Below, one piece after another: positions 34,488-43,205 of a stretch of DNA of 64,000 nucleotides (positions within the stretch are counted from its first letter, which is position 1; the number at the start of each line of letters is the position of its first letter). Location of the stretch: assembly GCF_007096355.1 (NCBI RefSeq), contig NZ_VKDF01000003.1, positions 248,001-312,000 on the forward strand, read 5' to 3'. Under the pieces are notes generated by a model. It searched no databases, was not told the DNA's origin, and saw only the letters and a list, made by a program, of their open reading frames with translations. The position numbers were made by a program, and so were the translations under genes. This stretch comes from Paracoccus sp. M683. GTDB lineage: Bacteria; Pseudomonadota; Alphaproteobacteria; Rhodobacterales; Rhodobacteraceae.

Positions 34488-34873
34488 TGCGTCAATTCCG
34501 TTTTCCGATCATTCTGACCGTCGCTGCGCTTGCGGTGACGGCCTGTGTGCCTATCACCCCGATGCCGGGCCAGGCGCCGACCGGGCCCGTCGCCACCACG
34601 CCGACCGCGCCGACGGTGCTGGATGCGGCCTCGCGCGCGGTGGCCCGCACCGCCATCAATGCCGAGATGGCCAAGCGCCTGCCCGGTGCCAATACCGCGC
34701 CTTACACCGATTGCGTGGTCAACAATGCCACCACGGCCGAGCTGATCGACATCGCCCAGATGACCAATGCCGGTGTCTCGGGTGCGGCGGACAGCGTGGC
34801 TGCGATCGTCTCGCGTCCGGGCACGACCCAGTGCATCGCCGGTGCCGCCGCCTCGGCGCGAAGCACCACCTGA
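34487..34873 (+). CDS. Small lipoprotein in the sdh operon
   Basis: 128 residues. Lipoprotein signal ILTVAALAVTAC is followed by a Pro/Thr-rich linker and a domain with YTDCVVNNATTAELIDIAQM and TTQCIAGAA. The two domain cysteines may pair. It starts inside the sdhA stop (TGATG), so it is translationally coupled to sdhA. No function known; envelope location conflicts with a direct role in the cytoplasmic half of SdhAB. Confidence 0.8.
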   Translation: MRQFRFPIILTVAALAVTACVPITPMPGQAPTGPVATTPTAPTVLDAASRAVARTAINAEMAKRLPGANTAPYTDCVVNNATTAELIDIAQMTNAGVSGAADSVAAIVSRPGTTQCIAGAAASARSTT

Positions 34874-34887
34874 GACGGGTGACTGCC

Positions 34888-35217
34888 ATGACCCGCACCG
34901 GAACCCGCCTTGCCTTTGCCTCGTCGTTGCTGATGGCGGCGATGCTGGCGGCCTGCGGTCCGGTGCCGGTCGATCAGGCCGAGCGCAGCTGTCTGCGTGA
35001 TGCGCAGATGGCCAGTGCGCCGCGCACCGAACTTGGCATCGGTGTCGCCTCGACCCGAGGCGGGGATGTGAGGCCCTATGGCAGCCTGTCTTTTGAGGTC
35101 AGCGGCGACTATCTGATGGGCCGTGATCCGGCGGATGTCTTTGCCAATTGCGTGATGCGCCGCTCGGGGCAGCCGCCCTCGGTTCCGCTGCACGACCAGC
35201 CGGCCTGGCGGGGCTGA
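34888..35217 (+). CDS. Small lipoprotein in the sdh operon
   Basis: 109 residues from ATG 34888. Signal LLMAAMLAAC; the mature part has ERSCLRDAQMA, GVASTRGGDVRPYGSLSFEVSGDYL and VFANCVMRRSG, again with two cysteines. It lies 14 bases after the preceding lipoprotein and 2 bases before the sulfotransferase-like gene. I know no function. A longer frame upstream is out of phase with the real gene and overlaps the previous lipoprotein. Confidence 0.78.
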   Translation: MTRTGTRLAFASSLLMAAMLAACGPVPVDQAERSCLRDAQMASAPRTELGIGVASTRGGDVRPYGSLSFEVSGDYLMGRDPADVFANCVMRRSGQPPSVPLHDQPAWRG

Positions 35218-35219
35218 TC

Positions 35220-36089
35220 ATGGCCGATGTCGCAGCAGCAGACAGCGCCGGCAGCCCGCGGCTGATCATCCATCTGGGTGTGCAAAAGACCGGCAGCACC
35301 TCGTTGCATCATTTCCTGACGCGCAATGCGGATCAGCTGGCGGATCGGCTGGTCATCCGCACCCCGCAGGCCGGAACGCCGATGCGTCCGCTTGGCCGTG
35401 CGGCGATCAATTTCAGCCTGGATCCCGACCGCGACAGCGAGGCGCGTCTGGACGAGGCCATCGCCACCATCCGCGAGGAATTGCCGCAGGATGGCCGGAC
35501 GGTTCTGATCAGCCATGAAAACCTGGCCGGTGCGATGCCCGGCAATGGCGGCGAAACACGGCTGTTCCCGATGCTGCCCCGGATCATCGCGGCGCTGGAC
35601 CGGGCCTTTGCGCCGGTTCCGCCGGTCTATGCGGTCTATACCCGGCCGATGCAGGCCTGGCGGGCCAGTGTCTGGGCGCAGGCGGTGCGCACCGATGGCT
35701 ATGGCCGGACCTATGCCGAGTTTCTGGACGAGATGCGGGATCTGCCCGATTGGGACGATCTGGCCGCGCGGCTGCTGGCGGCGGCGCCGGGGCGGATGCA
35801 TCTGTTCGACCTGACCGAGGAACGTGATTTCGCGCGACCCGGCACCCAGCTTTTGCGGCTGGCGGGGCTGGATGATGCCGCGATTTCCGGGCTGCGCCCC
35901 TTGGCCAGCCCCTCGATGCAGCGCCTGAATGCGGGCGCGACGGAATTCATGCGGCGCCTGAACAATCTGGCTCTGAACCCGCAGGCGCGCGCCAAGGTGG
36001 CCGATCTGGTCGCGCGCGCCCAACCTCTTTTCAACGCCGATCACGGGGCGGATCTTCGTCCCGGCCAACGGCCCGAAGGCACCCAGTAA
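35220..36089 (+). CDS. Sulfotransferase-like P-loop protein
   Basis: 289 residues. [19 protein letters not shown] (about 15-33) is the phosphosulfate-binding loop found at the start of PAPS-dependent sulfotransferases. [19 protein letters not shown] resembles the 3'-phosphate-binding Arg/Ser region. The acceptor is unknown, and function is inferred from these two motifs only. The start ATG at 35220 is 2 bases after the previous stop. Its position between sdhA and sdhB, in the same direction and tightly packed, puts it in the sdh transcript, which is unexpected. Confidence 0.75.
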   Translation: MADVAAADSAGSPRLIIHLGVQKTGSTSLHHFLTRNADQLADRLVIRTPQAGTPMRPLGRAAINFSLDPDRDSEARLDEAIATIREELPQDGRTVLISHENLAGAMPGNGGETRLFPMLPRIIAALDRAFAPVPPVYAVYTRPMQAWRASVWAQAVRTDGYGRTYAEFLDEMRDLPDWDDLAARLLAAAPGRMHLFDLTEERDFARPGTQLLRLAGLDDAAISGLRPLASPSMQRLNAGATEFMRRLNNLALNPQARAKVADLVARAQPLFNADHGADLRPGQRPEGTQ

Positions 36090-36102
36090 GACGAGGCAAC
36101 CC

Positions 36103-36882
36103 ATGGTCCAGTTCACCCTTCCCAAGAACAGCAAGATCACGGTCGGCAAGACCTGGCCCGCACCGCAGGGCGCGACCCGCACCAAGGTGTTCAAGATCTA
36201 TCGGTGGGATCCCGATACCGGCGAAAACCCGCGGCTGGACACCTATACGCTGGATCTGGACAAGACCGGGCCGATGGTTCTGGACGCGCTGATCAAGATC
36301 AAGAACGAGATCGACCCGACGCTGACCTTCCGCCGGTCCTGCCGCGAGGGGATCTGCGGATCCTGCGCGATGAATATCGGCGGCGGCAATCATCTGGCCT
36401 GCATCTATGGCATCGACGAGGTCGCGGGCGATGTCGCCATCTATCCGCTGCCGCATATGCCGGTGGTCAAGGATCTGGTGCCGGATCTGACGCATTTCTA
36501 CGCCCAGCATGCCAGCATCAACCCCTATCTGATCACCAAGACCCCCGAACCGGGTGTCGAGTGGAAGCAATCCATCGAGGATCGCAAGAAGCTGGACGGG
36601 CTTTATGAATGCATCCTGTGTGCATCCTGCTCGACCTCTTGCCCCAGCTATTGGTGGAATGGCGACCGTTATCTGGGACCGGCCGCGTTGCTGGCGGCCT
36701 ATCGCTGGATCATCGACAGCCGCGACGAGGCGACGGGCGAGCGGCTGGATGCACTGGAAGATCCGTTCAAGCTGTATCGCTGCCACACGATCATGAACTG
36801 CACCAATACCTGTCCCAAGGGGTTGAACCCCGCCAAGGCGATCGCCGAGATCAAGCATATGATGGTTGACCGCATCGTCTGA
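36103..36882 (+). CDS. sdhB: Succinate dehydrogenase iron-sulfur subunit
   Basis: 259 residues. The 2Fe-2S cluster cysteines are Cys80, 85, 88 and 100 (CREGICGSC). Cys170, 173, 176 and Cys237 bind 4Fe-4S. Cys180, 227 and 233 bind 3Fe-4S ([33 protein letters not shown]). It carries electrons from SdhA flavin to quinone. Three extra genes part it from sdhA. A GC hairpin follows the stop. Confidence 0.97.
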   Translation: MVQFTLPKNSKITVGKTWPAPQGATRTKVFKIYRWDPDTGENPRLDTYTLDLDKTGPMVLDALIKIKNEIDPTLTFRRSCREGICGSCAMNIGGGNHLACIYGIDEVAGDVAIYPLPHMPVVKDLVPDLTHFYAQHASINPYLITKTPEPGVEWKQSIEDRKKLDGLYECILCASCSTSCPSYWWNGDRYLGPAALLAAYRWIIDSRDEATGERLDALEDPFKLYRCHTIMNCTNTCPKGLNPAKAIAEIKHMMVDRIV

Positions 36883-36901
36883 TTTGCGTCCCGCGATGGC
36901 C

Positions 36902-36920
36902 GGGGGGCTTTGCGCCCCCC
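36902..36920 (+). terminator. Hairpin after sdhB
   Basis: GGGGGGC/GCCCCCC with a 5-base loop, 19 bases after the sdhB stop. No T tract. It leads into GGATATTT element copy E. Confidence 0.55.
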
Positions 36921-36955
36921 GGACCCCCCGCAGGATATTTCAGGACCAAAGCAGG
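36921..36955 (+). repeat. GGATATTT intergenic element, copy E
   Basis: GGACCCCCCGCA, GGATATTT (core 36933-36940), CAGGACCAAAGCAGG. Plus orientation after the sdhB hairpin. Shares the GACCAAAGCAGG tail with copy B. Confidence 0.75.
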
Positions 36956-37055
36956 CCCGGAATCGCGCAAGGCGGTTTCGGGCCTGTCTTATGACAAGGC
37001 CACCAGCTGCGTCATGGTGTTGAATTATGGTTGACGTGGCAGGGCGATCTGATGT

Positions 37056-37073
37056 GTGTTTCCGCTAACACAT
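37056..37073. promoter_or_regulatory. LacI-type operator candidate before the beta-glucosidase gene
   Basis: TGTGTT-TCCGCT-AACACA, a 6-bp dyad around 6 bases, 33 bases before the GH1 start. It approximates the TGTTAGCGCTAACA form used by many LacI-family sugar regulators. A TTGACG lies about 20 bases upstream as a possible -35. No LacI gene is in the window. Confidence 0.45.
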
Positions 37074-37106
37074 TTCGGTTTTCCACGTAAGGGAAGGGCC
37101 CGCGCC

Positions 37107-38414
37107 ATGATCCCCGCAAGGTCCAGCTTTCCGCCCGGTTTTCTGTTCGGGGCGGCGACATCAGCCTATCAGATCGAGGGGGCAGGTTTCGGCGGGGCCG
37201 GGGTGTCGCATTGGGACAGTTTTGCGGCGACGCCGGGCAATACGGCGGGCGCCCAGGATGGATCGCGGGCCTGCGAGCACGTCCTGAGGTGGGAAGAGGA
37301 TCTGGATCTGCTGGCGGGGGCCGGGCTGGATGCCTATCGGTTCTCGACATCATGGGCGCGGGTGATGCCGGATGGGGTGACGGTCAATCCCGAGGGGCTG
37401 GATTTCTATGACCGGCTGGTCGATGGAATGTTGAGCCGCGGGTTGAAGCCGTTTCTGACGTTTTATCACTGGGATATGCCGTCGGCGCTGGCGATGCGAG
37501 GTGGGTGGCAAAACCGCGAGATCGTCGATCATTTCGCGGGTTTCTGCCGGGTTGTTCATGGCCGGATCGGCGACCGGATCGAGGCAGCGGCGACGCTGAA
37601 CGAACCATGGTGTATCTCCTGGCTGTCGCATTTTCTTGGCATCCATGCGCCGGGCCTTTGCGATATCCGGGCCACGGGCCATGCGATGCATCACGTGATG
37701 CTGGCGCATGGGACCGCTGTTGCCGCGTTGCGGGCGGATGGGATGCGCGACAATCTGGGGCTGGTCCTGAATTTCGAGACCGCCCATCCCGCCGATGACA
37801 GGCCCGAATCCGTGGCTGCCGCGGCACGGCAGGATGCGATCTATAACCGCTGGTTCGTTCAGGCGGCGATGGGCCAGGGCTATCCGGCCCTCGCGATGGA
37901 AGGGTTGGAGCCGCATCTGCCGCCGCGCTGGCAGGACGATCTGGCGATGATCGCGCAGCCGCTGGACTGGCTGGGGGTGAATTACTATACGCGCAAGCTT
38001 CATACCTTTGATCCCGGCCCCTGGCCGCAGACGGCCGAGGTGCCGGGACCGTTGCCCAAAACCCAGATCGGGTGGGAGATCCGGCCCGAAGGTCTGGCCG
38101 AGTTCCTGTTGCGTTTGAAGCGGGAACACACTGGTGATCTGCCGCTATATGTGACGGAAAACGGGTTGGCGCTGGCTGACGAGGCCGAGGATCAGGGCCG
38201 GATCGACTATCTTGCGGGGCATTTGCAGGCGGCGCGGCAGGCCATCGCCGAAGGGGTCGACCTGCGGGGTTTCTTCTATTGGTCGCTTCTGGACAATTAC
38301 GAATGGTCCTTGGGCTATGGGCCGCGTTTCGGGCTGATCCATGTCGATTACCAGACCATGCGGCGGATGCCCAAGGCCAGCTGGCACGCCCTGCGCGCGG
38401 CACTGCGCGGCTAG
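37107..38414 (+). CDS. Beta-glucosidase, glycoside hydrolase family 1
   Basis: 435 residues. FLFGAATSAYQIEG opens the barrel. The acid/base Glu166 is in TLNEPW, the nucleophile Glu351 in YVTENG, and WSLLDNYEWSLGYGPRFGL near the end lines the sugar pocket. It removes terminal beta-glucose (possibly galactose) from small glycosides in the cytoplasm, as no signal peptide is present. Start ATG 37107 follows GGGAAGGG. There are no sugar transporter genes beside it, so uptake must be encoded elsewhere. Expression may be controlled by the dyad at 37056-37073. Confidence 0.95.
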   Translation: MIPARSSFPPGFLFGAATSAYQIEGAGFGGAGVSHWDSFAATPGNTAGAQDGSRACEHVLRWEEDLDLLAGAGLDAYRFSTSWARVMPDGVTVNPEGLDFYDRLVDGMLSRGLKPFLTFYHWDMPSALAMRGGWQNREIVDHFAGFCRVVHGRIGDRIEAAATLNEPWCISWLSHFLGIHAPGLCDIRATGHAMHHVMLAHGTAVAALRADGMRDNLGLVLNFETAHPADDRPESVAAAARQDAIYNRWFVQAAMGQGYPALAMEGLEPHLPPRWQDDLAMIAQPLDWLGVNYYTRKLHTFDPGPWPQTAEVPGPLPKTQIGWEIRPEGLAEFLLRLKREHTGDLPLYVTENGLALADEAEDQGRIDYLAGHLQAARQAIAEGVDLRGFFYWSLLDNYEWSLGYGPRFGLIHVDYQTMRRMPKASWHALRAALRG

Positions 38415-38427
38415 GATGCGCAAGGCC

Positions 38428-39165
38428 CTATAGCGGCAGGATTGCCGGCCCGTATGGCGTGTCGATGCGATGGGCGGCGATGCCGAAGACCCGCGACAGG
38501 TTTTCGTCGGTCAGCACGGTCTCGGGCGGGCCGTCCGCCAGGATCTCGCCCTTGGCCAGCAGGATCAGGCGGGTGCAGAACCGGGCGGCCAGTCCAAGAT
38601 CGTGCAACGAGGCGAGGATGCTGCTTCCCTCATCCGCCAGGGTGGCGAACAGGCGCAGGCAGGCAAGCTGCTGGGCGGGGTCGAGCCCGGCGATTGGTTC
38701 ATCGGCCAGCAACAGCGGGGTGTTCTGCGCCAGGGCGCGGGCGATCAGCGCGCGGGCCTGTTCGCCGCCCGACAGTCGCGTCGCGGTGCGATGGCGGAAG
38801 GCGTCAAGCCCGATGCGGCTGATGGCGGCGTCGATTGCGGCGCGATCCTGCGCGCCCGATGCGCCGGGCCAGGGGATGCGGCCAAGCGCCACCAGGTTCT
38901 CGACGCTGACGGGCCAGGCGATTTCGCGCGATTGCGGCAGATAGGCGGCGTGCTGGGCGCGGGCATGGGCGGGCAGGGTGGCCAGATCGGACGCACCCTG
39001 AAAGGGGATCAGCCCAAGCGCGGCCTCTAGCAGCGTTGATTTGCCCGCGCCGTTCGGGCCCAGCAGGCCCACAAACTCGCCCGCCTCGACCCGCAGCGAG
39101 ATGCCACGCAGAACCGGCCGGTTGCGGCGGGTGACGGTCAGGCCTTGCAGTGACATCAGGCTCAT
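38428..39165 (-). CDS. btuD: Cobalamin ABC transporter ATP-binding protein
   Basis: 245 residues. Walker A GPNGAGKST (36-44), signature LSGGEQARALIARAL and Walker B LLLADEPIAGLDP place it in the iron/cobalamin-type ABC ATPases. It powers BtuC. The ATG at 39165 overlaps the btuC stop by 4 bases (ATGA). Last gene of the riboswitch-led btuBFCD unit, which decides its assignment over a heme or siderophore role. Confidence 0.88.
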   Translation of the reverse strand: MSLMSLQGLTVTRRNRPVLRGISLRVEAGEFVGLLGPNGAGKSTLLEAALGLIPFQGASDLATLPAHARAQHAAYLPQSREIAWPVSVENLVALGRIPWPGASGAQDRAAIDAAISRIGLDAFRHRTATRLSGGEQARALIARALAQNTPLLLADEPIAGLDPAQQLACLRLFATLADEGSSILASLHDLGLAARFCTRLILLAKGEILADGPPETVLTDENLSRVFGIAAHRIDTPYGPAILPL

Positions 39166-40151
39166 CCCAGCCCTCCGCGCGCGCGTGTTTTCCAGATCAG
39201 GTGCAGAAACAGCGGCGCCCCCACCAGTGCCGTCAGAACCCCCAGCTTCAGGTCGCGTTCCGGCATGATCAGTCGCACTGCGATATCGGCCGCCAGCACC
39301 ATCGCCGCCCCGCCAAGCGCCGAGGCCGGCAACAGGCGCGAGGGCTGTGCCCCGACCAGCGGGCGCAGGATATGCGGGACCACCAATCCGACAAAGCCGA
39401 TGGCCCCCGCCACGGCTGTGGCCGGCCCGATCAGCAATGCCACACCCGCGACCAACATCCAGCGCAGACGCCCCGGTGCCACGCCCATGGCGGCGGCGGC
39501 GCTTTCGCCAAGGGTCAGCGCGTCCAGCCCACGCGCGGTCCGCGCCAGCACCAGCGCGCCAACCACCATGGGCGGCACCGCCAGCCACAGATGCAACATC
39601 GAGCGATCCGCCAGCGACCCCATCAGCCAGAACACGATTTCGTTGGCCGCATAGGGATTGGGTGACAGGTTCAGCACCAGCTGCGTGCCAGCCCCGGCCA
39701 GCGCGGAAATGGCGATGCCCGCAAGGATCAGCGTCACCGACCCGCCGCGCGGGCCAGCCAGCAGCATCAGCGTGGCAACCCCAAGCGCGGCCCCGGTCAG
39801 GGCGGCCAGCGGCAGCCCAAGCGCCGCTGCCGCAGACAGCCCGGTCTGGATCGCGATGACGGCGCCAAGGGCGGCCATGCCGCTGACACCGATCAACCCC
39901 GGCTCGGCCAGGGGGTTGCGCAGATAGCCTTGCAGTGCAGCGCCCGACAGGCCAAGTGCCGCGCCGACCACAAGCCCCAGAACCGCGCGCGGCAGGCGGA
40001 TTTCGCGCATCACTATGGGCAGCGGTCCCTCGTCCCCAACCAGCAATGCGCGCAACCCCTCGGTCACGCCGATGCCGGCCGGACCGGTCGTCAGCGAGAT
40101 AAGGAACAACACCGCAACCAGCGCGGACAAGGCCAGCATCAGGCGGATCAT
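39162..40151 (-). CDS. btuC: Cobalamin ABC transporter permease (FecCD family)
   Basis: 329 residues with about ten membrane helices. The family segments RLPRAVLGLVVGAALGLSGAALQGYLRNPLAEPGLIG and GAIGFVGLVVPHILRPLVG are clear. It forms the inner-membrane channel with BtuD. The ATG at 40151 overlaps the btuF stop (ATGA). Substrate assigned from the operon's riboswitch and BtuB. Confidence 0.9.
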   Translation of the reverse strand: MIRLMLALSALVAVLFLISLTTGPAGIGVTEGLRALLVGDEGPLPIVMREIRLPRAVLGLVVGAALGLSGAALQGYLRNPLAEPGLIGVSGMAALGAVIAIQTGLSAAAALGLPLAALTGAALGVATLMLLAGPRGGSVTLILAGIAISALAGAGTQLVLNLSPNPYAANEIVFWLMGSLADRSMLHLWLAVPPMVVGALVLARTARGLDALTLGESAAAAMGVAPGRLRWMLVAGVALLIGPATAVAGAIGFVGLVVPHILRPLVGAQPSRLLPASALGGAAMVLAADIAVRLIMPERDLKLGVLTALVGAPLFLHLIWKTRARGGLG

Positions 40152-40957
40152 TGCAGCGCCTCGATCGCGTTCAACACGAAGGGCGTGCCACAAACCCAAT
40201 CGCGATCGGTCACCTGGGCCGTGCCGGGGGCGGTCCTGGCCAGCGCGGGATGATCCAGGATCGCCTCGGATCGGGATTGGCCGGGCCATTTGGCCCCGGT
40301 GATCAGGCGATCGGGCCCGGCCATGACCAGCAGTTCCATGGGCAGCGCCGTGGTATTGGCGATGCCGTAATCCTCGGCGATATTGTCATAGCCGGCGGCC
40401 TCGACGATGGCGCCGGCCAGTGTGTCGGGGCCAGAGGTGAAGCCATTGGCGTAATACAGCGCCGCCCGCCCGCGCGGGACTTCCGCCGCCAGTGCGGCCA
40501 GCCCCTGATCGAAGCGTGCGATCAGATCGGCGGCCTGTGGCGCGCGGCCCAACCAATCACCGACCCGCGTGATCTCGTCCCTGATCGCCTGAAAATCATC
40601 GGCGGGCGGCAGCACTTCGACCCGGATGCCCAGGCGTCGCAGCATGGCGACAGTGGGGCCGGATGTGAACTGGCCCGCGATCACCAGATCGGGGCGCATC
40701 AGATAGATTTCCTCGGCTCGGCCGTAATTCAATGCATAGTCCGCTGCCTGATCGGCCATGGGCGACATGCGCGGATCGGCGGCCAGATCGCTGACCGAGA
40801 TCAGCTGCCCCGGCGCGGCCAGCAGCATTGCGATCTGGTCGGTGCACAGGTTCATCGACACGACCCGCCCCGGCGGTTCGGCAAAGGCGGGCAGGGTCGC
40901 GGCAACCGCCACGGCCAGCCCCCGTATCAGATCAGAAATCGGCACGGATGCCCACAT
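40148..40957 (-). CDS. btuF: Cobalamin ABC transporter substrate-binding protein
   Basis: 269 residues in the chosen form. N-terminal signal ending ATLPAFA, then RVVSMNLCTDQIAMLLA, the standard opening of BtuF/FhuD-type binding proteins; PDLVIAGQF and a long backbone helix follow. It delivers B12 from the periplasm to BtuC. The gene overlaps the end of btuB. ATG 40957 (26-base overlap) is preferred over ATG 40981, and a GTG at 40945 is also possible. Confidence 0.85.
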   Translation of the reverse strand: MWASVPISDLIRGLAVAVAATLPAFAEPPGRVVSMNLCTDQIAMLLAAPGQLISVSDLAADPRMSPMADQAADYALNYGRAEEIYLMRPDLVIAGQFTSGPTVAMLRRLGIRVEVLPPADDFQAIRDEITRVGDWLGRAPQAADLIARFDQGLAALAAEVPRGRAALYYANGFTSGPDTLAGAIVEAAGYDNIAEDYGIANTTALPMELLVMAGPDRLITGAKWPGQSRSEAILDHPALARTAPGTAQVTDRDWVCGTPFVLNAIEALQ

Positions 40958-42800
40958 AGATGGCGCGGTCCGATGTGCCATAGCCCCGGACCAGCTGATA
41001 TTCGCGGTCCAGCAGGTTCTCGATCCGCAGATAGCCGGTCGTCTCGGCTGTCAGCGGGTGGCTGAGATCCAGATCGACGGTGGTAAAGCTGGGCAGGTCA
41101 AGGCGGCGGTCCGCCTCGTAATGCAGGCTGATGCCGGCTGTGGTGCCGGTCGCAAGGCGGGTTTCCGCGCCAAGTGACAGCACATGTTCGGATACGTCCG
41201 ACCAGTCGGTTGAATCAATGTTGTCGGTATAGGTATAGGCGCCCGACAGCGTCAGACCGTTCGACAGGGCAAAGCGGCCATCCAGCTCGACCCCGCCGCG
41301 GCGCGACCGGCCTTCGACCTGATTATAGCAACCGAAGGGCTGACCGCAGGAGGTCGAGCTGGTGTCGAAACCGATCAGGTTCTCGGCGTCCAGCCAGAAG
41401 GCAGTGACGCGCAGATAGCTGTCCTCGCCCCATTGCTTTTCTATGCCCAGTTCGGCGGTCATGCTTTTCTCGCGCGTGATCGAGGCATCGCCATAGGGGC
41501 CGTAAAGTTCATACAGCGAGGGGGCGCGGAAACCGTTGCCGATGGCAGCGCGGATCAGCAGATCGGGCTGAACCCGCCAGACGGCCGAGACCCGGCCCGA
41601 GGTAAAACCTCCCGCGCGGGAATGGTCATCGCGGCGGATCGAGGCGCTGATGTCGACATCGGGTCCAAGCGGCGTTGTGATCTCGGCGAAGGCCCCGGAC
41701 AGGCGGGCATCGCCCAGCCCCTGAGCCGTTTCCTTTTCGGTATCGGCGCCGAAGATCAGCCTTGAACCATTGCCGCCAAGATCGGTGGCGCCTTGCCAGG
41801 CCAGTTTCGTGCGGGTGCCAACAAAGGGATCATCGACCACGACATTGGGCAGATAGAGGGGGGCCGCGAAATCCTGACTGCTGAGCCGATCGGTGCGATA
41901 GCGGGTCAGCGCGATCCTGTGATCCACCGGTCCAGTGGTAAAGTCAGCAAAGGCCCGCAGGCCAAAGGCTTCGCGGCTGGTCTTGTCATTGCCCGGCGTG
42001 CCGGCGACATCACCGCTGAAATCGTCGAAATTGCTGGTGCTGTCTTCCCAGAACCCGTTCAGGCCGATGGTGGTCTGGGCATCCAGCCGGTGCGCGGCAT
42101 AGAAGCTGAGGCGGGTCGCGTCATGGCCGTCGGCCTCGAAATTGCCGTCATTCTCGTCGCGGGCGGAAAAGCCGTCGGTTTTGATGCGGCTGGCGGAAAA
42201 GGCCAGATCGGTCGCATCGTCGCGATAGGTGACACCATAGCTGGCCGCCAGGGTGTCATAGCTGCCGGCCTCCAGCGCAAAGCTGTGATGCAGGCCGTCC
42301 CGCGTCGGGCGCAGGCTTTGAATGTCGATGACGCCGCCGATCGCGCGCGATCCGTACAGCGCCGATTGCGTGCCGCGCAGCACCTCGATCCGCCCGATGC
42401 CGCCGCCGGTCAAGCCGCCGAAGTCAAAGGCCGGCTGGCCCGCCGCCGGGTCACCGATGTCGATACCGTCGAAGATCACCGGCACATATTCCTCGGGCGT
42501 GCCCCTGACCGAGATCGCCGCCGTGGTGCCAAGCGGGCCGGACCGGCGCAGGCTGACGCCGGGCAGATCCTGCAAGGCGGCGGAAACCGGGCGCGCGGGC
42601 GCGGCCAGCGTCGCAGCTTCGATCACCGAGACCGAGCTGCCGCTGCGCGACAGTTCGGTTTCCTCGGCATTTGCGGTCAGCGTGATGGCCGGCAGGGCAT
42701 AGGGCTGATCAGGGGTGGCGCTTTCCTGCGCCTGGATGGCGCCGGCCGCCAGGCAGGTGGCCAGAGCGGTGCCGGTAGCAAGACGATGCCGATGCTTCAT
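40932..42800 (-). CDS. btuB: TonB-dependent cobalamin receptor
   Basis: 622 residues. Signal peptide ending GAIQA, a plug domain (ALQDLPGVSLRR, ISVRGTPEEYVPVIFDG, IEVLRGTQSALYGSRAIGGVI), then a beta barrel ending in Phe (AIYVGIRADF), as outer-membrane barrels do. A TonB-box-like stretch lies near residue 38 (PAITLTA). Size and the IGGVID motif fit BtuB. It moves cobalamin across the outer membrane. The cobalamin riboswitch 140 bases upstream should turn it off when B12 is plentiful. Confidence 0.93.
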   Translation of the reverse strand: MKHRHRLATGTALATCLAAGAIQAQESATPDQPYALPAITLTANAEETELSRSGSSVSVIEAATLAAPARPVSAALQDLPGVSLRRSGPLGTTAAISVRGTPEEYVPVIFDGIDIGDPAAGQPAFDFGGLTGGGIGRIEVLRGTQSALYGSRAIGGVIDIQSLRPTRDGLHHSFALEAGSYDTLAASYGVTYRDDATDLAFSASRIKTDGFSARDENDGNFEADGHDATRLSFYAAHRLDAQTTIGLNGFWEDSTSNFDDFSGDVAGTPGNDKTSREAFGLRAFADFTTGPVDHRIALTRYRTDRLSSQDFAAPLYLPNVVVDDPFVGTRTKLAWQGATDLGGNGSRLIFGADTEKETAQGLGDARLSGAFAEITTPLGPDVDISASIRRDDHSRAGGFTSGRVSAVWRVQPDLLIRAAIGNGFRAPSLYELYGPYGDASITREKSMTAELGIEKQWGEDSYLRVTAFWLDAENLIGFDTSSTSCGQPFGCYNQVEGRSRRGGVELDGRFALSNGLTLSGAYTYTDNIDSTDWSDVSEHVLSLGAETRLATGTTAGISLHYEADRRLDLPSFTTVDLDLSHPLTAETTGYLRIENLLDREYQLVRGYGTSDRAIYVGIRADF

Positions 42801-42939
42801 TGGGTCGGTCCTTCCGGTTGCCCGGTTCGCGGGCTGGATCTGTCATGACCGGCAGGGTTGCCCGCCGGACGGTTCGAACCACCACGACGGAAGATCCGTT
42901 TCACGCACGCGCCCCGCATGCGGTCAGGGTGATGGCCAA

Positions 42940-43100
42940 GGCAGGTCTCCTGACTTCGCGGGTCGCTGCTTGGCCGGGCCTTCCCGTCCGCCGGGGCGGA
43001 TAGTGGCGTGATCCGGCCTCGCTCGCCGCTTACAGTTGCGGGGGCAGTCGCGGGGTTGCACCGCGTTCCCTTTTCACCGGGCTGTGGCCCGGAACCGAGG
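42940..43100 (-). ncRNA. Cobalamin riboswitch
   Basis: Read on the minus strand it shows the ordered conserved blocks of the class: GGTTCC, CGGTGAAAAGGGAA, GGTGCAACCCCGCGACTG, CCCGCAACTGTAAGC, GCCACT, GGGAAGGC and the terminal box AGTCAGGAGACCTGCC. It binds adenosylcobalamin and represses downstream genes, here btuBFCD. The spacing and order are complete, so it should be functional. Confidence 0.95.
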
Positions 43101-43170
43101 CAGAGGCCCGGTTAGCCGATCACGGGCCGTGGCGCAAGAAATATCGCTGTGGACGCCCGATGGCTGCCGT

Positions 43171-43198
43171 GCAGTGGATATTTATGCACGGATGATGG
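43171..43198 (+). repeat. GGATATTT intergenic element, copy F
   Basis: GCAGT, GGATATTT (core 43176-43183), ATGCACGGATGATGG. Plus orientation, although the flanking sirtuin and btu genes are on the minus strand. No GC hairpin at this copy. Confidence 0.7.
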
Positions 43199-43205
43199 GG
43201 CGAGT

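Larger units (their letters stand above)
42801..43205 (-). other. 405-base leader region of the btu operon
   Basis: Contains the cobalamin riboswitch (42940-43100), 139 bases of expression platform and leader to the btuB start (with a short dyad around 42842-42866), and on the far side GGATATTT element copy F (43171-43198). The promoter should lie between 43101 and 43175. No credible gene is present. Confidence 0.75.
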
